Shown here piece after piece: positions 1 through 8,383 of a stretch of DNA of 64,000 nt. The DNA comes from Pseudomonas arsenicoxydans (GTDB lineage: Bacteria > Pseudomonadota > Gammaproteobacteria > Pseudomonadales > Pseudomonadaceae), in NCBI RefSeq assembly GCF_900103875.1, contig NZ_LT629705.1, positions 4,969,001-5,033,000 on the forward strand, read 5' to 3'. The position numbers and the translations under genes were made by a program. The notes under the pieces were generated by a model. It was not told the origin of the DNA. It did not search any database and saw nothing but the letters and a program-made list of their open reading frames with translations. Position 1 is the stretch's first letter; every line of letters starts with the position of its first letter.

Positions 1-1101
1 GGTGGACAGCCGGGCGAAGTCATGGCGGTCGGCAGCATCCTGATCAGTATTGAAGTCGAAGGCGCGGGCAACGTTAAAGAGTCGGCCCAGCATGCTGTTG
101 CGGCCGCTGTCGCGAAAGAAACGCCGGTCGCGGCGCCGAAAGTTGAAGCTGCGGCGGCCAGCAAACCGGTTGCAGCCCCGCGTCCAGCCGCCGTGTGCCA
201 AGGCCCGCTGGTTGCTCGCGAAGCCGATGAGCGCCCACTGGCCTCCCCGGCCGTGCGCAAACATGCGCTGGACCTGGGCATTCAGTTGCGCCTGGTGCGT
301 GGCACCGGTCCTGCCGGTCGCGTGCTGCACGAAGACCTCGACGCCTATCTGGCGCAAGGTCAGCAGCCGCAATCGACTGCTGCCGCCGCTTACGCCCAGC
401 GTAATGACGAAGAGCAGATTCCGGTGATCGGCATGCGCCGCAAGATCGCCCAGCGCATGCAGGACGCCACCCAGCGCGCCGCGCACTTCAGCTATGTCGA
501 AGAAATTGACGTCACGGCCGTGGAAGAACTGCGCGCGCACCTGAACGAAAAACACGGCGCAACACGTGGCAAGCTGACCCTGCTGCCGTTTCTGGTCCGT
601 GCCCTGGTCGTCGCCCTGCGTGACTTCCCGCAGATCAACGCCCGTTACGACGACGAAGCCCAGGTCATCACCCGCCTCGGTGCCGTGCACGTGGGCATCG
701 CCACCCAGGCCGACATCGGTTTGATGGTACCGGTGGTGCGTCACGCCGAAGCCCGCAGCCTCTGGGACAACGCCGCTGAAATCTCCCGTCTGGCCAGCGC
801 CGCACGCAATGGCAAGGCTGCCCGCGACGAGCTCTCTGGCTCGACCATCACCCTGACCAGCCTCGGCGCGTTGGGCGGCATCGTCAGCACGCCCGTGCTG
901 AACCTGCCGGAAGTGGCGATCGTCGGCGTGAACAAAATCGTCGAACGCCCGATGGTGGTCAAAGGCCAGATCGTGATTCGCAAGATGATGAACCTCTCCA
1001 GCTCGTTCGATCACCGCGTGGTCGATGGCATGGACGCGGCGCAATTCATCCAGGCCATTCGTGGCCTGCTCGAACAACCCGCTACGCTGTTTGTGGAGTA
1101 G
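1..1101 (+). CDS. bkdB: Branched-chain alpha-keto acid dehydrogenase E2 (lipoamide acyltransferase), 5' partial
   Basis: The frame is open from base 1, so the gene enters from the left and about 50-60 N-terminal residues, including the lipoyl-lysine loop, are missing. Seen: the end of the lipoyl domain (GQPGEVMAVGS), an Ala/Pro/Lys-rich linker, a peripheral subunit-binding domain near bases 238-350 (ASPAVRKHA, GTGPAGRVLHEDL), and the catalytic acyltransferase domain with the active-site motif HRVVDG near base 1012. The E2 core transfers the branched acyl group from E1 to CoA in valine, leucine and isoleucine breakdown. lpdV follows after 3 bp, as in the Pseudomonas bkd operon, and this places it in bkd rather than in the pyruvate or 2-oxoglutarate complexes. 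Confidence 0.95.
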   Translation, partial: GGQPGEVMAVGSILISIEVEGAGNVKESAQHAVAAAVAKETPVAAPKVEAAAASKPVAAPRPAAVCQGPLVAREADERPLASPAVRKHALDLGIQLRLVRGTGPAGRVLHEDLDAYLAQGQQPQSTAAAAYAQRNDEEQIPVIGMRRKIAQRMQDATQRAAHFSYVEEIDVTAVEELRAHLNEKHGATRGKLTLLPFLVRALVVALRDFPQINARYDDEAQVITRLGAVHVGIATQADIGLMVPVVRHAEARSLWDNAAEISRLASAARNGKAARDELSGSTITLTSLGALGGIVSTPVLNLPEVAIVGVNKIVERPMVVKGQIVIRKMMNLSSSFDHRVVDGMDAAQFIQAIRGLLEQPATLFVE

Positions 1102-1104
1102 GTC

Positions 1105-2490
1105 ATGCAACAGACTTTGAATACCACGCTGCTGATCATCGGTGGTGGCCCCGGCGGTTATGTGACGGCGATCCGTGCCGGCCAGCTGGGCATCCCGACC
1201 ATCCTGGTGGAAGGCCAATCCCTGGGCGGCACCTGCCTGAACATCGGCTGCATTCCGTCCAAGGCGCTGATTCACGTGGCCGAACAGTTCCACCAGACGC
1301 AGCATCACAGCCAGCATTCGGCGCTGGGCATCAGCGTTTCGGCACCCACCCTCGACATCAGCAAGAGCGTCGAGTGGAAGGACGGCATCGTTGATCGCCT
1401 GACCACGGGCGTGGCGGCCCTGCTGAAAAAGAACAAAGTCCAGGTCATTCAAGGCTGGGCCACCGTGGTCGACGGCAAAACCGTTGATGTCGGCGACACG
1501 CGGATTCTGTGCGAGCACCTGGTGCTGGCCACGGGTTCGAAAAGCGTGAACCTGCCGATGCTGCCGATTGGCGGTCCGATCATCTCCTCCACTGAGGCCC
1601 TGGCGCCGACGTCTGTGCCGAAACGGTTGGTGGTAGTGGGTGGCGGCTACATCGGTCTGGAGCTGGGGATTGCCTATCGCAAGCTCGGCGCCGAGGTCAG
1701 TGTGGTCGAGGCTCAGGATCGCATCCTGCCGGCCTACGATGCTGAATTGACCCAACCGGTGCACGACGAACTGAAAAAACTCGGCGTGAAGCTTTACTTG
1801 AAGCACAGCGTCCAAGGCTTTGATTCTGCTAGCAATACTCTGCAAGTTCTGGAGCCGGGCGGCGAGACGCTGAACCTGGAAACGGATCAGGTGCTGGTGG
1901 CCGTCGGTCGCAAACCCAACACCCAGGGCTGGAACCTCGAAGCGCTGAACCTGGACATGAACGGTTCGTCGATCAAGATCGACAACCGTTGCCAGACCAG
2001 CATGCGTAACGTGTATGCCATCGGCGACCTGAGCGGCGAACCGATGCTCGCGCACCGGGCGATGGCCCAGGGCGAAATGGTCGCAGAACTGATCAGCGGT
2101 CTACACCGCGAGTTCAACCCGACCGCCATCGCCGCCGTATGCTTTACCGACCCGGAACTGGTGGTGGTCGGTAAAACCCCGGACGAAGCCAAGGCTGCGG
2201 GGCTGGACTGCATCGTGTCGAGCTTCCCGTTCGCGGCCAATGGCCGGGCGATGACGCTGGAATCCAAAAGCGGCTTCGTGCGCGTCGTGGCGCGCCGCGA
2301 CAATCATGTGATCGTCGGTTGGCAGGCTGTCGGGGTCGGTGTTTCAGAGTTGTCGACCGCCTTCGGCCAGAGCCTGGAAATGGGCGCGCGACTGGAAGAC
2401 ATCGCCGGCACCATCCACGCACACCCGACACTGGGCGAAGCGGTACAGGAAGCTGCGCTGCGGGCATTGGGCCACGCGCTGCATCTTTAA
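1105..2490 (+). CDS. lpdV: Dihydrolipoyl dehydrogenase, E3 of the branched-chain keto acid complex
   Basis: 461 residues, close to the roughly 460 of Pseudomonas LPD-Val. Seen in order: FAD-binding GGGPGG near residue 13, the redox-active disulfide [13 protein letters not shown] (Cys44/Cys49), a second nucleotide fold [10 protein letters not shown] for NAD, the AIGD FAD motif, and the C-terminal HPT catalytic histidine region (AHPTLGEA). It reoxidises dihydrolipoamide on the E2 subunit. It begins 3 bp after bkdB and is probably translated from the same message. A palindromic repeat starts 1-2 bases after its stop codon. Confidence 0.95.
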   Translation: MQQTLNTTLLIIGGGPGGYVTAIRAGQLGIPTILVEGQSLGGTCLNIGCIPSKALIHVAEQFHQTQHHSQHSALGISVSAPTLDISKSVEWKDGIVDRLTTGVAALLKKNKVQVIQGWATVVDGKTVDVGDTRILCEHLVLATGSKSVNLPMLPIGGPIISSTEALAPTSVPKRLVVVGGGYIGLELGIAYRKLGAEVSVVEAQDRILPAYDAELTQPVHDELKKLGVKLYLKHSVQGFDSASNTLQVLEPGGETLNLETDQVLVAVGRKPNTQGWNLEALNLDMNGSSIKIDNRCQTSMRNVYAIGDLSGEPMLAHRAMAQGEMVAELISGLHREFNPTAIAAVCFTDPELVVVGKTPDEAKAAGLDCIVSSFPFAANGRAMTLESKSGFVRVVARRDNHVIVGWQAVGVGVSELSTAFGQSLEMGARLEDIAGTIHAHPTLGEAVQEAALRALGHALHL

Positions 2491-2491
2491 C

Positions 2492-2600
2492 TGATCGTTC
2501 CCACGCTCTGCTTGGGAATGCAGCCCGGGACGTTCCGCGTCCTAGAAGCGGACGCAGAGCGTCCATTGAGGCATTCCCACGCAGAGCGTGGGAACGATCA
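2492..2600. repeat. Intergenic palindromic repeat, family A, copy 1
   Basis: Outer arms TGATCGTTCCCACGCTCTGC and its complement enclose a second small inverted repeat around GGACG...GCGTCC. Near-identical copies lie at 29693-29805 and 33921-34033, and a decayed one at 33286-33393. The element begins right after the lpdV stop codon. It resembles the mobile REP-like palindromes of fluorescens-group genomes and could also act as a transcriptional or mRNA-stabilising hairpin. Confidence 0.85.
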
Positions 2601-2721
2601 GTGCGAGAGAGATCGCATTCCGGGCTGCGAAACGGGCCCGGAATGAAGTATTGTTGTCCCCATCCAAAAAACGTCAGAAGCCTTGAACCGTTTCGGCGGT
2701 TGTTAAGTGATAGAGGGTGTC

Positions 2722-3741
2722 ATGGGTAACGAAAGCATCAATTGGGACAAGTTGGGTTTTGACTACATCAAGACAGACAAGCGCTATCTGTCGCACTGGC
2801 GTAATGGCGAGTGGGACAAAGGCACCCTGACCGAAGACAATGTGCTGCACATCAGCGAAGGCTCCACTGCCCTTCACTATGGCCAGCAATGCTTCGAAGG
2901 CCTGAAGGCCTATCGTTGCAAGGACGGCTCGATCAATCTGTTCCGCCCGGATCAGAACGCCGCACGCATGCAACGCAGCTGCGGTCGCCTGCTGATGCCA
3001 CAGGTGTCCACCGAGCAGTTCATCGAAGCGTGCAAGGAAGTGGTCCGTGCAAACGAGCGTTTCATTCCGCCTTACGGCACTGGCGGCGCGCTGTACCTGC
3101 GTCCGTTCGTGATCGGCGTGGGTGACAACATCGGCGTGCGTACCGCACCGGAATTCATCTTCTCGATTTTCTGCATCCCGGTTGGCGCCTACTTCAAGGG
3201 TGGCCTGACTCCGCACAACTTCCTGATCTCCAGCTACGACCGTGCGGCCCCACAAGGCACCGGCGCGGCCAAGGTCGGTGGCAACTACGCCGCCAGCCTG
3301 ATGCCAGGTTCCCAGGCCAAGAAGGCGCACTTCGCTGACGCCATCTACCTGGACCCGATGACCCACACCAAAATCGAAGAAGTCGGCTCGGCCAACTTCT
3401 TCGGGATCACCCACGACAACAAGTTCGTCACGCCGAACTCGCCGTCGGTCCTGCCAGGCATCACCCGCCTGTCGTTGATCGAACTGGCCAAATCGCGTCT
3501 CGGCCTGGAAGTGGTTGAAGGCGACGTGTTCATCGACAAGCTCTCCGACTTCAAGGAAGCCGGCGCTTGCGGTACCGCTGCCGTGATCACTCCGATCGGC
3601 GGCATCAGCTACAACGACCACCTGCACGTGTTCCACAGCGAGACCGAAGTCGGTCCCGTCACCCAGAAGCTCTACAAAGAGCTGACCGGTGTGCAGACTG
3701 GCGACGTCGAAGCACCTACGGGCTGGATCGTTAAGGTTTGA
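2722..3741 (+). CDS. ilvE: Branched-chain amino acid aminotransferase
   Basis: 339 residues from ATG 2722; this start is chosen over an in-frame GTG at 2707 because AGAGGG lies just before it and the product starts MGNESINWDKLG as in the family. A fold-type IV aminotransferase of the larger BCAT class: KVGGNYAAS holds the pyridoxal-phosphate lysine and EVGSANFF the phosphate-side loop. It interconverts Val, Leu and Ile with their 2-keto acids using glutamate/2-oxoglutarate, which are the substrates of the bkd complex encoded upstream. The repeat and about 120 bp separate it from lpdV, so it may have its own promoter. A strong hairpin terminator follows. Confidence 0.9.
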   Translation: MGNESINWDKLGFDYIKTDKRYLSHWRNGEWDKGTLTEDNVLHISEGSTALHYGQQCFEGLKAYRCKDGSINLFRPDQNAARMQRSCGRLLMPQVSTEQFIEACKEVVRANERFIPPYGTGGALYLRPFVIGVGDNIGVRTAPEFIFSIFCIPVGAYFKGGLTPHNFLISSYDRAAPQGTGAAKVGGNYAASLMPGSQAKKAHFADAIYLDPMTHTKIEEVGSANFFGITHDNKFVTPNSPSVLPGITRLSLIELAKSRLGLEVVEGDVFIDKLSDFKEAGACGTAAVITPIGGISYNDHLHVFHSETEVGPVTQKLYKELTGVQTGDVEAPTGWIVKV

Positions 3742-3762
3742 CCTGACATCCGCCACAACAAA

Positions 3763-3798
3763 AACCCGCTGGGCGCCTGTGCGTCCAGCGGGTTTTTT
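3763..3798. terminator. Intrinsic terminator after ilvE, shared with convergent gene
   Basis: Perfect 10-bp stem AACCCGCTGG / CCAGCGGGTT with a 12-base loop, followed by TTTT on the plus strand and preceded by A's, so it can work in both directions. Its right end overlaps the stop codon of the convergent DUF4130 gene. Confidence 0.9.
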
Positions 3799-4645
3799 AT
3801 GGATTCTGAAGACGCTCGGCGTCTGCCAACGTAATGCGCTTACCACCCCTGCCCTTGATCCCGCTGGCCTGACCGTCCTGCTGCTTGCCTGTGCGAGCCT
3901 GAATGATCAACCCCGGAATCAGCGCGCCTTCCGGCAGGTTCTTCCAGAACCGCATCGGCAAGTGCCCTTGCATCACCGTCGGGTTCAATCGCGCCGGATT
4001 GAAGATATGGCTGTAGTAGGTCAACCACATGTCGCTGTGCGGATCGTCGGCGTTTTGTGCCAGTTGCTGCCATTCAATCGGACAGCGTCGTTGGTGGATC
4101 AACTGCTCGCCATCGTAGTAAACACCGTCCCGAGGTGTCGCAATCAACCAGCGATGGCGGCCCATGCGACCGATGAAATGTTCGCTGGCGCTGTGCAGGA
4201 TGTCATGGGCCGGTTCGTGCCAGGCGACATAGTGCGGGCCCTCGCCTTCAGGCATCGCGACGAAACGCACAAATGCATGTAGATGATGAGCTTCACGCTG
4301 TATCTGCTTGATTCTTCTCTGTAATTCACTGCCTAATTTGTCACCCGCCAACACCGCTGTGCGGTCACCATGGCTGACCCGCCACAACACTTCGTACAAC
4401 AAGCTCCACCGCTGATCACCGCGATAACGGGCAGCGCGTTCCAGGGTGTCCAATAGCGTTCGCGGGATCCGGGCCTGAAACGGCCCCAGGGTTTCGGGCG
4501 GCGCATCGTCACTGGCGAACAGGTCGGCCACACCTTCACTGGCCCAACTCACCAGGCTGGGGTCCACCTCATGACTGAGCAGCCAGCGTGCCTGTTGGCG
4601 CCAGGTGTCGAACAGGTCGTCGCAATCGAGATGGATCACCCCCAC
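3797..4645 (-). CDS. DUF4130 / TIGR03915-type SAM-linked DNA metabolism protein
   Basis: 282 residues. The sequence matches the family called putative DNA metabolism protein, always found beside the radical SAM protein encoded just upstream. Recognisable features are the N-terminal segment (FDTWRQQARWLL), HIFNPARLNP and HLPMRFWKNLPEG; the last resembles the C-terminal segment of UdgX-like proteins, and family knowledge is that this domain also occurs fused to UdgX-type uracil-DNA glycosylases. Its ATG lies inside the end of the radical SAM gene (10-bp overlap), so the two are probably translationally coupled and both under the LexA box at 5870-5889. The biochemical activity is not known; a role in DNA damage processing is inference. 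Confidence 0.85.
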   Translation of the reverse strand: MGVIHLDCDDLFDTWRQQARWLLSHEVDPSLVSWASEGVADLFASDDAPPETLGPFQARIPRTLLDTLERAARYRGDQRWSLLYEVLWRVSHGDRTAVLAGDKLGSELQRRIKQIQREAHHLHAFVRFVAMPEGEGPHYVAWHEPAHDILHSASEHFIGRMGRHRWLIATPRDGVYYDGEQLIHQRRCPIEWQQLAQNADDPHSDMWLTYYSHIFNPARLNPTVMQGHLPMRFWKNLPEGALIPGLIIQARTGKQQDGQASGIKGRGGKRITLADAERLQNP

Positions 4646-5856
4646 AACCCCATCTGTTGTGGGGCTGGTCGGTCGCGCAATTGCTGATACAGCAGATGAC
4701 TGGTGACCTCCGCCTGCTGCGGGTGGTAATCGCTGGTGATAAAGAACGGCTTGGCCTTGGCCAGGACGCAGCGCATTCGGGTCAGATCCTCATAGCGGAT
4801 GCGGCGCTGACGACGCAGTTCCACCAAACGCTCGGTGGTGCGCAAGCCAATGCCGGGGATGCGCGCGATCAACGATGCCTCGGCGTGATTGAGGTCCAGC
4901 GGGAAGACCTCGCGATTCTCCAGCGCCCACGCCAGTTTCGGGTCTATGTCGAGCGCCAGGTGCCCGGGGCCCTTGAACAGCTCACCAGCGGTGAAGCCGT
5001 AGCTGCGCAAGAGGAAATCCGCTTGATACAAGCGATGCTCACGCATCAACGGCGGCGCGGCCAACGGCACGCTTTTCGGGCTGTTGGGGATCGGACTGAA
5101 CGCCGAGTAATAGACCCGCCGCAAACGGAAGTTGCCATACAGCGCCTGGGCACTGTGAAGGATGGTGCTGTCGTCGGTGTCATCGGCGCCGACGATCATC
5201 TGCGTGCTCTGCCCGGCCGGAGCAAATTTCGGTGCGCGCGGCTCGTTGAGCACGGTTTGTACGCCGGTGTAGATGGTCTGCATCGCTTGCTTGATCGATC
5301 CCAGCTGCTTCTCGGGGGCCAGGGTTTGCAGGCTGGCATCAGTGGGCAACTCGATGTTCACGCTCAAGCGATCGGCGTAGCGCCCCGCCTCCTCGATCAG
5401 CGCGGGGTCGGCTTCGGGAATGGTCTTGAGGTGGATGTAACCGCGGAACTCATGCTCTTCGCGCAGCAGCTTGGCCACGCGAATCAGTTGCTCCATGGTG
5501 TAGTCCGCCGAACGTATGATCCCGGAGCTGAGAAACAGTCCACTGACGCAGTTGCGTCGGTAGAAATCCAGGGTCAGCGTCACCACTTCTTCGGGCGTGA
5601 AGCGTGCGCGTGGCACATCACTGGAGCGACGATTGACGCAATACTGGCAGTCGTACAGACAGAAGTTGGTCAGCAGAATCTTCAGCAGCGAAACGCAGCG
5701 CCCATCCGGCGTATAGCTATGGCAAATGCCCATGCCGTTGGTCGAACCCAGCCCGCTCTTGCCCTCGGAACTGCGCTTGGGTGCACCGCTGCTGGCGCAC
5801 GACGCGTCGTACTTGGCGGCGTCGGCGAGAATGCTGAGCTTGTCGATGAGTTCCAT
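4636..5856 (-). CDS. Radical SAM protein with helix-hairpin-helix tail (TIGR03916-type, putative DNA repair/modification)
   Basis: 406 residues from ATG 5856 (MELIDKLSIL); an upstream in-frame extension to 5979 is rejected because it would span the LexA site. The radical SAM cluster motif is C66-LYD-C70-QY-C73. Further cysteines at 20, 45 and 54 could serve a second cluster or substrate binding. The C-terminal region has IPGIGLRTTERLVELR, a helix-hairpin-helix that usually contacts DNA. Translation probably uses AAGGCG about 7 bases before ATG. It is the first gene of a two-gene operon with DUF4130. The LexA-type box only 13 bases upstream implies SOS induction. The substrate is unknown. Confidence 0.88.
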   Translation of the reverse strand: MELIDKLSILADAAKYDASCASSGAPKRSSEGKSGLGSTNGMGICHSYTPDGRCVSLLKILLTNFCLYDCQYCVNRRSSDVPRARFTPEEVVTLTLDFYRRNCVSGLFLSSGIIRSADYTMEQLIRVAKLLREEHEFRGYIHLKTIPEADPALIEEAGRYADRLSVNIELPTDASLQTLAPEKQLGSIKQAMQTIYTGVQTVLNEPRAPKFAPAGQSTQMIVGADDTDDSTILHSAQALYGNFRLRRVYYSAFSPIPNSPKSVPLAAPPLMREHRLYQADFLLRSYGFTAGELFKGPGHLALDIDPKLAWALENREVFPLDLNHAEASLIARIPGIGLRTTERLVELRRQRRIRYEDLTRMRCVLAKAKPFFITSDYHPQQAEVTSHLLYQQLRDRPAPQQMGLWG

Positions 5857-5869
5857 GGGGCACGCCTTA

Positions 5870-5889
5870 TACTGGATGGATACACAGTA
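5870..5889 (-). promoter_or_regulatory. LexA (SOS) box upstream of the radical SAM/DUF4130 operon
   Basis: On the minus strand the 20-mer TACTGTGTATCCATCCAGTA has the CTG-N10-CAG core of the gammaproteobacterial LexA operator, with the preferred TA flanks on both sides. It ends 13 bases before the radical SAM start codon, where bound LexA would block transcription. Confidence 0.82.
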
Positions 5890-5908
5890 TCGCGTCGATG
5901 CCCGTGGT

Positions 5909-6826
5909 TCAAGTCGCGAACGCACCCTTGGTCGCCTGATGCTCATCCTGAGCAATCCGGGCAAACAACCACTCCACAAATACTCGCGCAGACGCCGTCA
6001 CATCCGGCGCCACGCCGTAGTAATAGCGCGGCAGCGGCATGCGCAATTCGGGTAACGGGCAGATCAGGCGTCCACTGCACAGGTGCGTGCCGAGTAACGA
6101 GGTCGGGCACAAGGCGATGCCCTGCCCTTCGACGGCAGCCTGAAGCACAAGGTGCATGTGATCGAATTGACGGGTGGCCTGAGCGGCTGACTGGCGTTGG
6201 CCGAAGTGCATGGCCCAGTTATGCCAGTCTTCGCGGCGCGCCTTGGCGGTCAGCAACGTGTGCAGCTCCAGTCCAGCGAGGTCTGCCAGTGGCTGCTGTT
6301 CGATCAGCGAGGGCGCCGCGACCAGCAGCAGTTCGTCTTCAAACAGGGGGCGCGCTTCAATCGCCGGCGCCCAGTCGTCGCGGCCACGGCGAATGACGAC
6401 GTCAAACCCGTCGCGGGGATGATCGGGGGCCTGGGTCTGGGTTATCACCTGCGGGGTGATGCCCGGGTATTGCGCCATGAAATCCGCGAGCCTGGGTTCC
6501 AGCCACAGTTGGGCAAAGGACGGGCGGACATTGATCTTCACCACCGGTAGCGCGGCATGCCGCTTGAGTTCGGCGGCGGCGTTGGCGATCTGCGCCAATC
6601 CGGCACTCACCTGCCCATAAAATCGCTGGCCGGCCGGCGTCAGCAGAGACTGCCGGATGCGTCGCTCAAACAACAACACGCCCAGATGTTCTTCAAGCAA
6701 TTTGATGTGTCGGCTGACCGCACTGTGGCTGACATGCAGTTCTTCGGCCGCCAGGGCGAAGCTCTGATGACGAGCAGCGACAGCAAAGGCGCGAACAGCG
6801 TTGAGCGGGGGTAGTTGATTATTCAT
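5909..6826 (-). CDS. LysR-type regulator, GcvA-like
   Basis: 305 residues. N-terminal winged helix (residues about 8-66; AVRAFAVAARHQSFALAAEELHVSHSAVSRHIK) followed by a periplasmic-binding-like effector domain. The layout PPLNAVRAFAVAARH and the SRHIKLLEEHLGVLLFER region match the GcvA/AmpR branch. It is divergent from the LysE-family exporter at 6932, with about 105 bp between starts, so that gene is the probable target, with an amino acid or analogue as effector (inference). Its 3' end lies only about 20 bp beyond the LexA box of the neighbouring operon. Confidence 0.9.
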   Translation of the reverse strand: MNNQLPPLNAVRAFAVAARHQSFALAAEELHVSHSAVSRHIKLLEEHLGVLLFERRIRQSLLTPAGQRFYGQVSAGLAQIANAAAELKRHAALPVVKINVRPSFAQLWLEPRLADFMAQYPGITPQVITQTQAPDHPRDGFDVVIRRGRDDWAPAIEARPLFEDELLLVAAPSLIEQQPLADLAGLELHTLLTAKARREDWHNWAMHFGQRQSAAQATRQFDHMHLVLQAAVEGQGIALCPTSLLGTHLCSGRLICPLPELRMPLPRYYYGVAPDVTASARVFVEWLFARIAQDEHQATKGAFAT

Positions 6827-6931
6827 GCGTCTAATTTAGTCACCTATGCGCTGTAATTAAAGCGTTTGTCACGCGCATTGCGTCACGCCAATCTGCCCGC
6901 ACGCAGCCAGCGCCACCTGACGGAGCACGCC

Positions 6932-7540
6932 ATGAACAACTACGGACTGTTTTTGCTTTTCGCCACGCTGACCATTCTGAGCCCCGGGCCCGGCGTACTG
7001 CTGACCCTGTCCAATGCGGCCAGACACGGCTGGACGGGGGCGTTGCCGGGGATTTTCGGCATCGCCTCGGGGGCGTTCATCGTCGCTGCCATCAGCGCCA
7101 CCAGTGTGGGCCTGATCCTCAGCACTTCGGCCCATGCCTTTACCGTATTGAAATACGCAGGGGCCGCGTATTTGTTGTACCTGGGGTTCAAGAGCTGGCG
7201 CTCGGACCGTTCCAGATCGCTGCTGCAAACCCGGCCCTCAAGCCCGGGCTATCGCTTTCTTGAAGCGGCATCGATCCAGTTCCTGAACCCCAAGGCGGTG
7301 TTTTTCTTCCTGGCGGTGTTCCCGCAATTCATCGACACCTCTGCGCACTTCACCAGCCAGTTTTTCAAACTGGTCGCCTCTTACGCGGTGCTGGTGATCC
7401 TGGTGCATGGCAGTTATGCGCTGCTCGCCAATGCCGCCAAAGGCTGGTTGTCGAGCCCAAAAGGTGCCTGGCTGGCCGCGAAAGTGTCAGGGGTGACCTT
7501 TGCCGGTTTTGGTGTGCTCATGGCCTCGGCCAGTCGCTAA
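6932..7540 (+). CDS. LysE/RhtB-family amino acid exporter
   Basis: 202 residues from ATG 6932, preceded by CGGAG. Typical RhtB features: the N-terminal LTILSPGPGVLLTLSNAARHG, a central FLNPKAVFFFLAVFPQF motif and six predicted membrane segments. It should export an amino acid or small metabolite from the cytoplasm; the substrate is not readable from the sequence. Divergent LysR gene upstream; its stop overlaps the 3' end of the convergent ArsR gene by 4 bp. Confidence 0.9.
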   Translation: MNNYGLFLLFATLTILSPGPGVLLTLSNAARHGWTGALPGIFGIASGAFIVAAISATSVGLILSTSAHAFTVLKYAGAAYLLYLGFKSWRSDRSRSLLQTRPSSPGYRFLEAASIQFLNPKAVFFFLAVFPQFIDTSAHFTSQFFKLVASYAVLVILVHGSYALLANAAKGWLSSPKGAWLAAKVSGVTFAGFGVLMASASR

Positions 7541-8301
7541 GTCGTCGGGCTGGCGCTCGCACGACGGCGAGACTCGGCAGGTGTGGGTCGAGCGGTTGCG
7601 ACTTGAGCCGGCAACTCAACGGCGAAGCGGCTGCCGATTTCCTTGCGCCCGACCGCCGTCAACGCCAGCGCCCGACTGTCCAGGTCCTGGGTCAGCCATT
7701 TGCGCTTGATGGCGGTTTGCAGCAACGCCGCGCCCAATGAGCCGCCCAGGTGCGGGCGGCGCATGCTCCAGTCCAGGCACGGGCAGGCGAAGCGGCGGCG
7801 CAGCGTATTCAGGTCCTTGACCTCGATGCCCAACCCGGCGAACAGAGCCTCGCCACTGGTGCTGAGCTGATAAACCTGCTCGTCGGTTTCCAGCAACCAT
7901 CCGGCGTCGATCATCCGGTCATGCAGCAGCACCGCGAGAGTGCCGGCCATGTGGTCGTAACAGGTGCGGGCGAACTGCAGCCGATCCGGCGTCCGTGAGC
8001 TGAAGGCCGGCGCGTTGTTCTGGCCGATCACCATCAGCGCTTCCAGCGCCTGGGCGACGCGCTTGTCGGCGAGGCTGTAATAACGATGGCGGCCCTGCAC
8101 GTGCAACCGCACCAGCGCCAGTTCCTTGAGCTTGGCCAAATGCGCGCTGGCCGTGGACGCACTGACTTCGGCAACGGCTGCGAGTTCGGTGCTGGTGCGG
8201 GCGTGGCCGTCCATCAGCGAGCAGAGGATTTTCGTCCGGGCAGGCTCTGCAATGGCCGCTGCCACCTGAGAGACGCCGATGTCGTGTTGTTCAACGTTCA
8301 T
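7537..8301 (-). CDS. ArsR-type helix-turn-helix regulator with long C-terminal domain
   Basis: 254 residues, more than twice a minimal ArsR repressor. Residues 8-95 form the winged helix (EPARTKILCSLMDGHARTSTELAAVA, VSASTASAHLAKLKELALV, GRHRYYSLAD). The remaining 150 residues hold a cysteine pair around FACPCLDW but no classical metal-binding loop, so the effector may be organic or redox rather than metal. It is divergent from a cytochrome P450 gene. The perfect inverted repeat TTCGTTC-CC-GAACGAA directly upstream of its ATG suggests autoregulation and control of the P450. Confidence 0.85.
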   Translation of the reverse strand: MNVEQHDIGVSQVAAAIAEPARTKILCSLMDGHARTSTELAAVAEVSASTASAHLAKLKELALVRLHVQGRHRYYSLADKRVAQALEALMVIGQNNAPAFSSRTPDRLQFARTCYDHMAGTLAVLLHDRMIDAGWLLETDEQVYQLSTSGEALFAGLGIEVKDLNTLRRRFACPCLDWSMRRPHLGGSLGAALLQTAIKRKWLTQDLDSRALALTAVGRKEIGSRFAVELPAQVATARPTPAESRRRASASPTT

Positions 8302-8303
8302 AT

Positions 8304-8319
8304 TTCGTTCCCGAACGAA
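8304..8319. promoter_or_regulatory. Palindromic operator candidate between ArsR and P450 genes
   Basis: TTCGTTC CC GAACGAA, perfect 7-bp arms, begins 2 bases upstream of the ArsR start codon and about 65 bp before the P450 start. Position and symmetry fit a binding site for a dimeric winged-helix repressor; binding by this ArsR protein is inferred. Confidence 0.6.
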
Positions 8320-8383
8320 TCAAGGCCTTTGCGAACTGGAGATAGTAGCAACACTTTCTCCACCACGAACAAGGCTGCGACCC

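Noticed and set aside
4588..6396. 602-codon plus-strand frame opposite the radical SAM and LysR genes
   Set aside because: Composition typical of antisense GC-rich frames, and it runs across two real genes and the LexA box.
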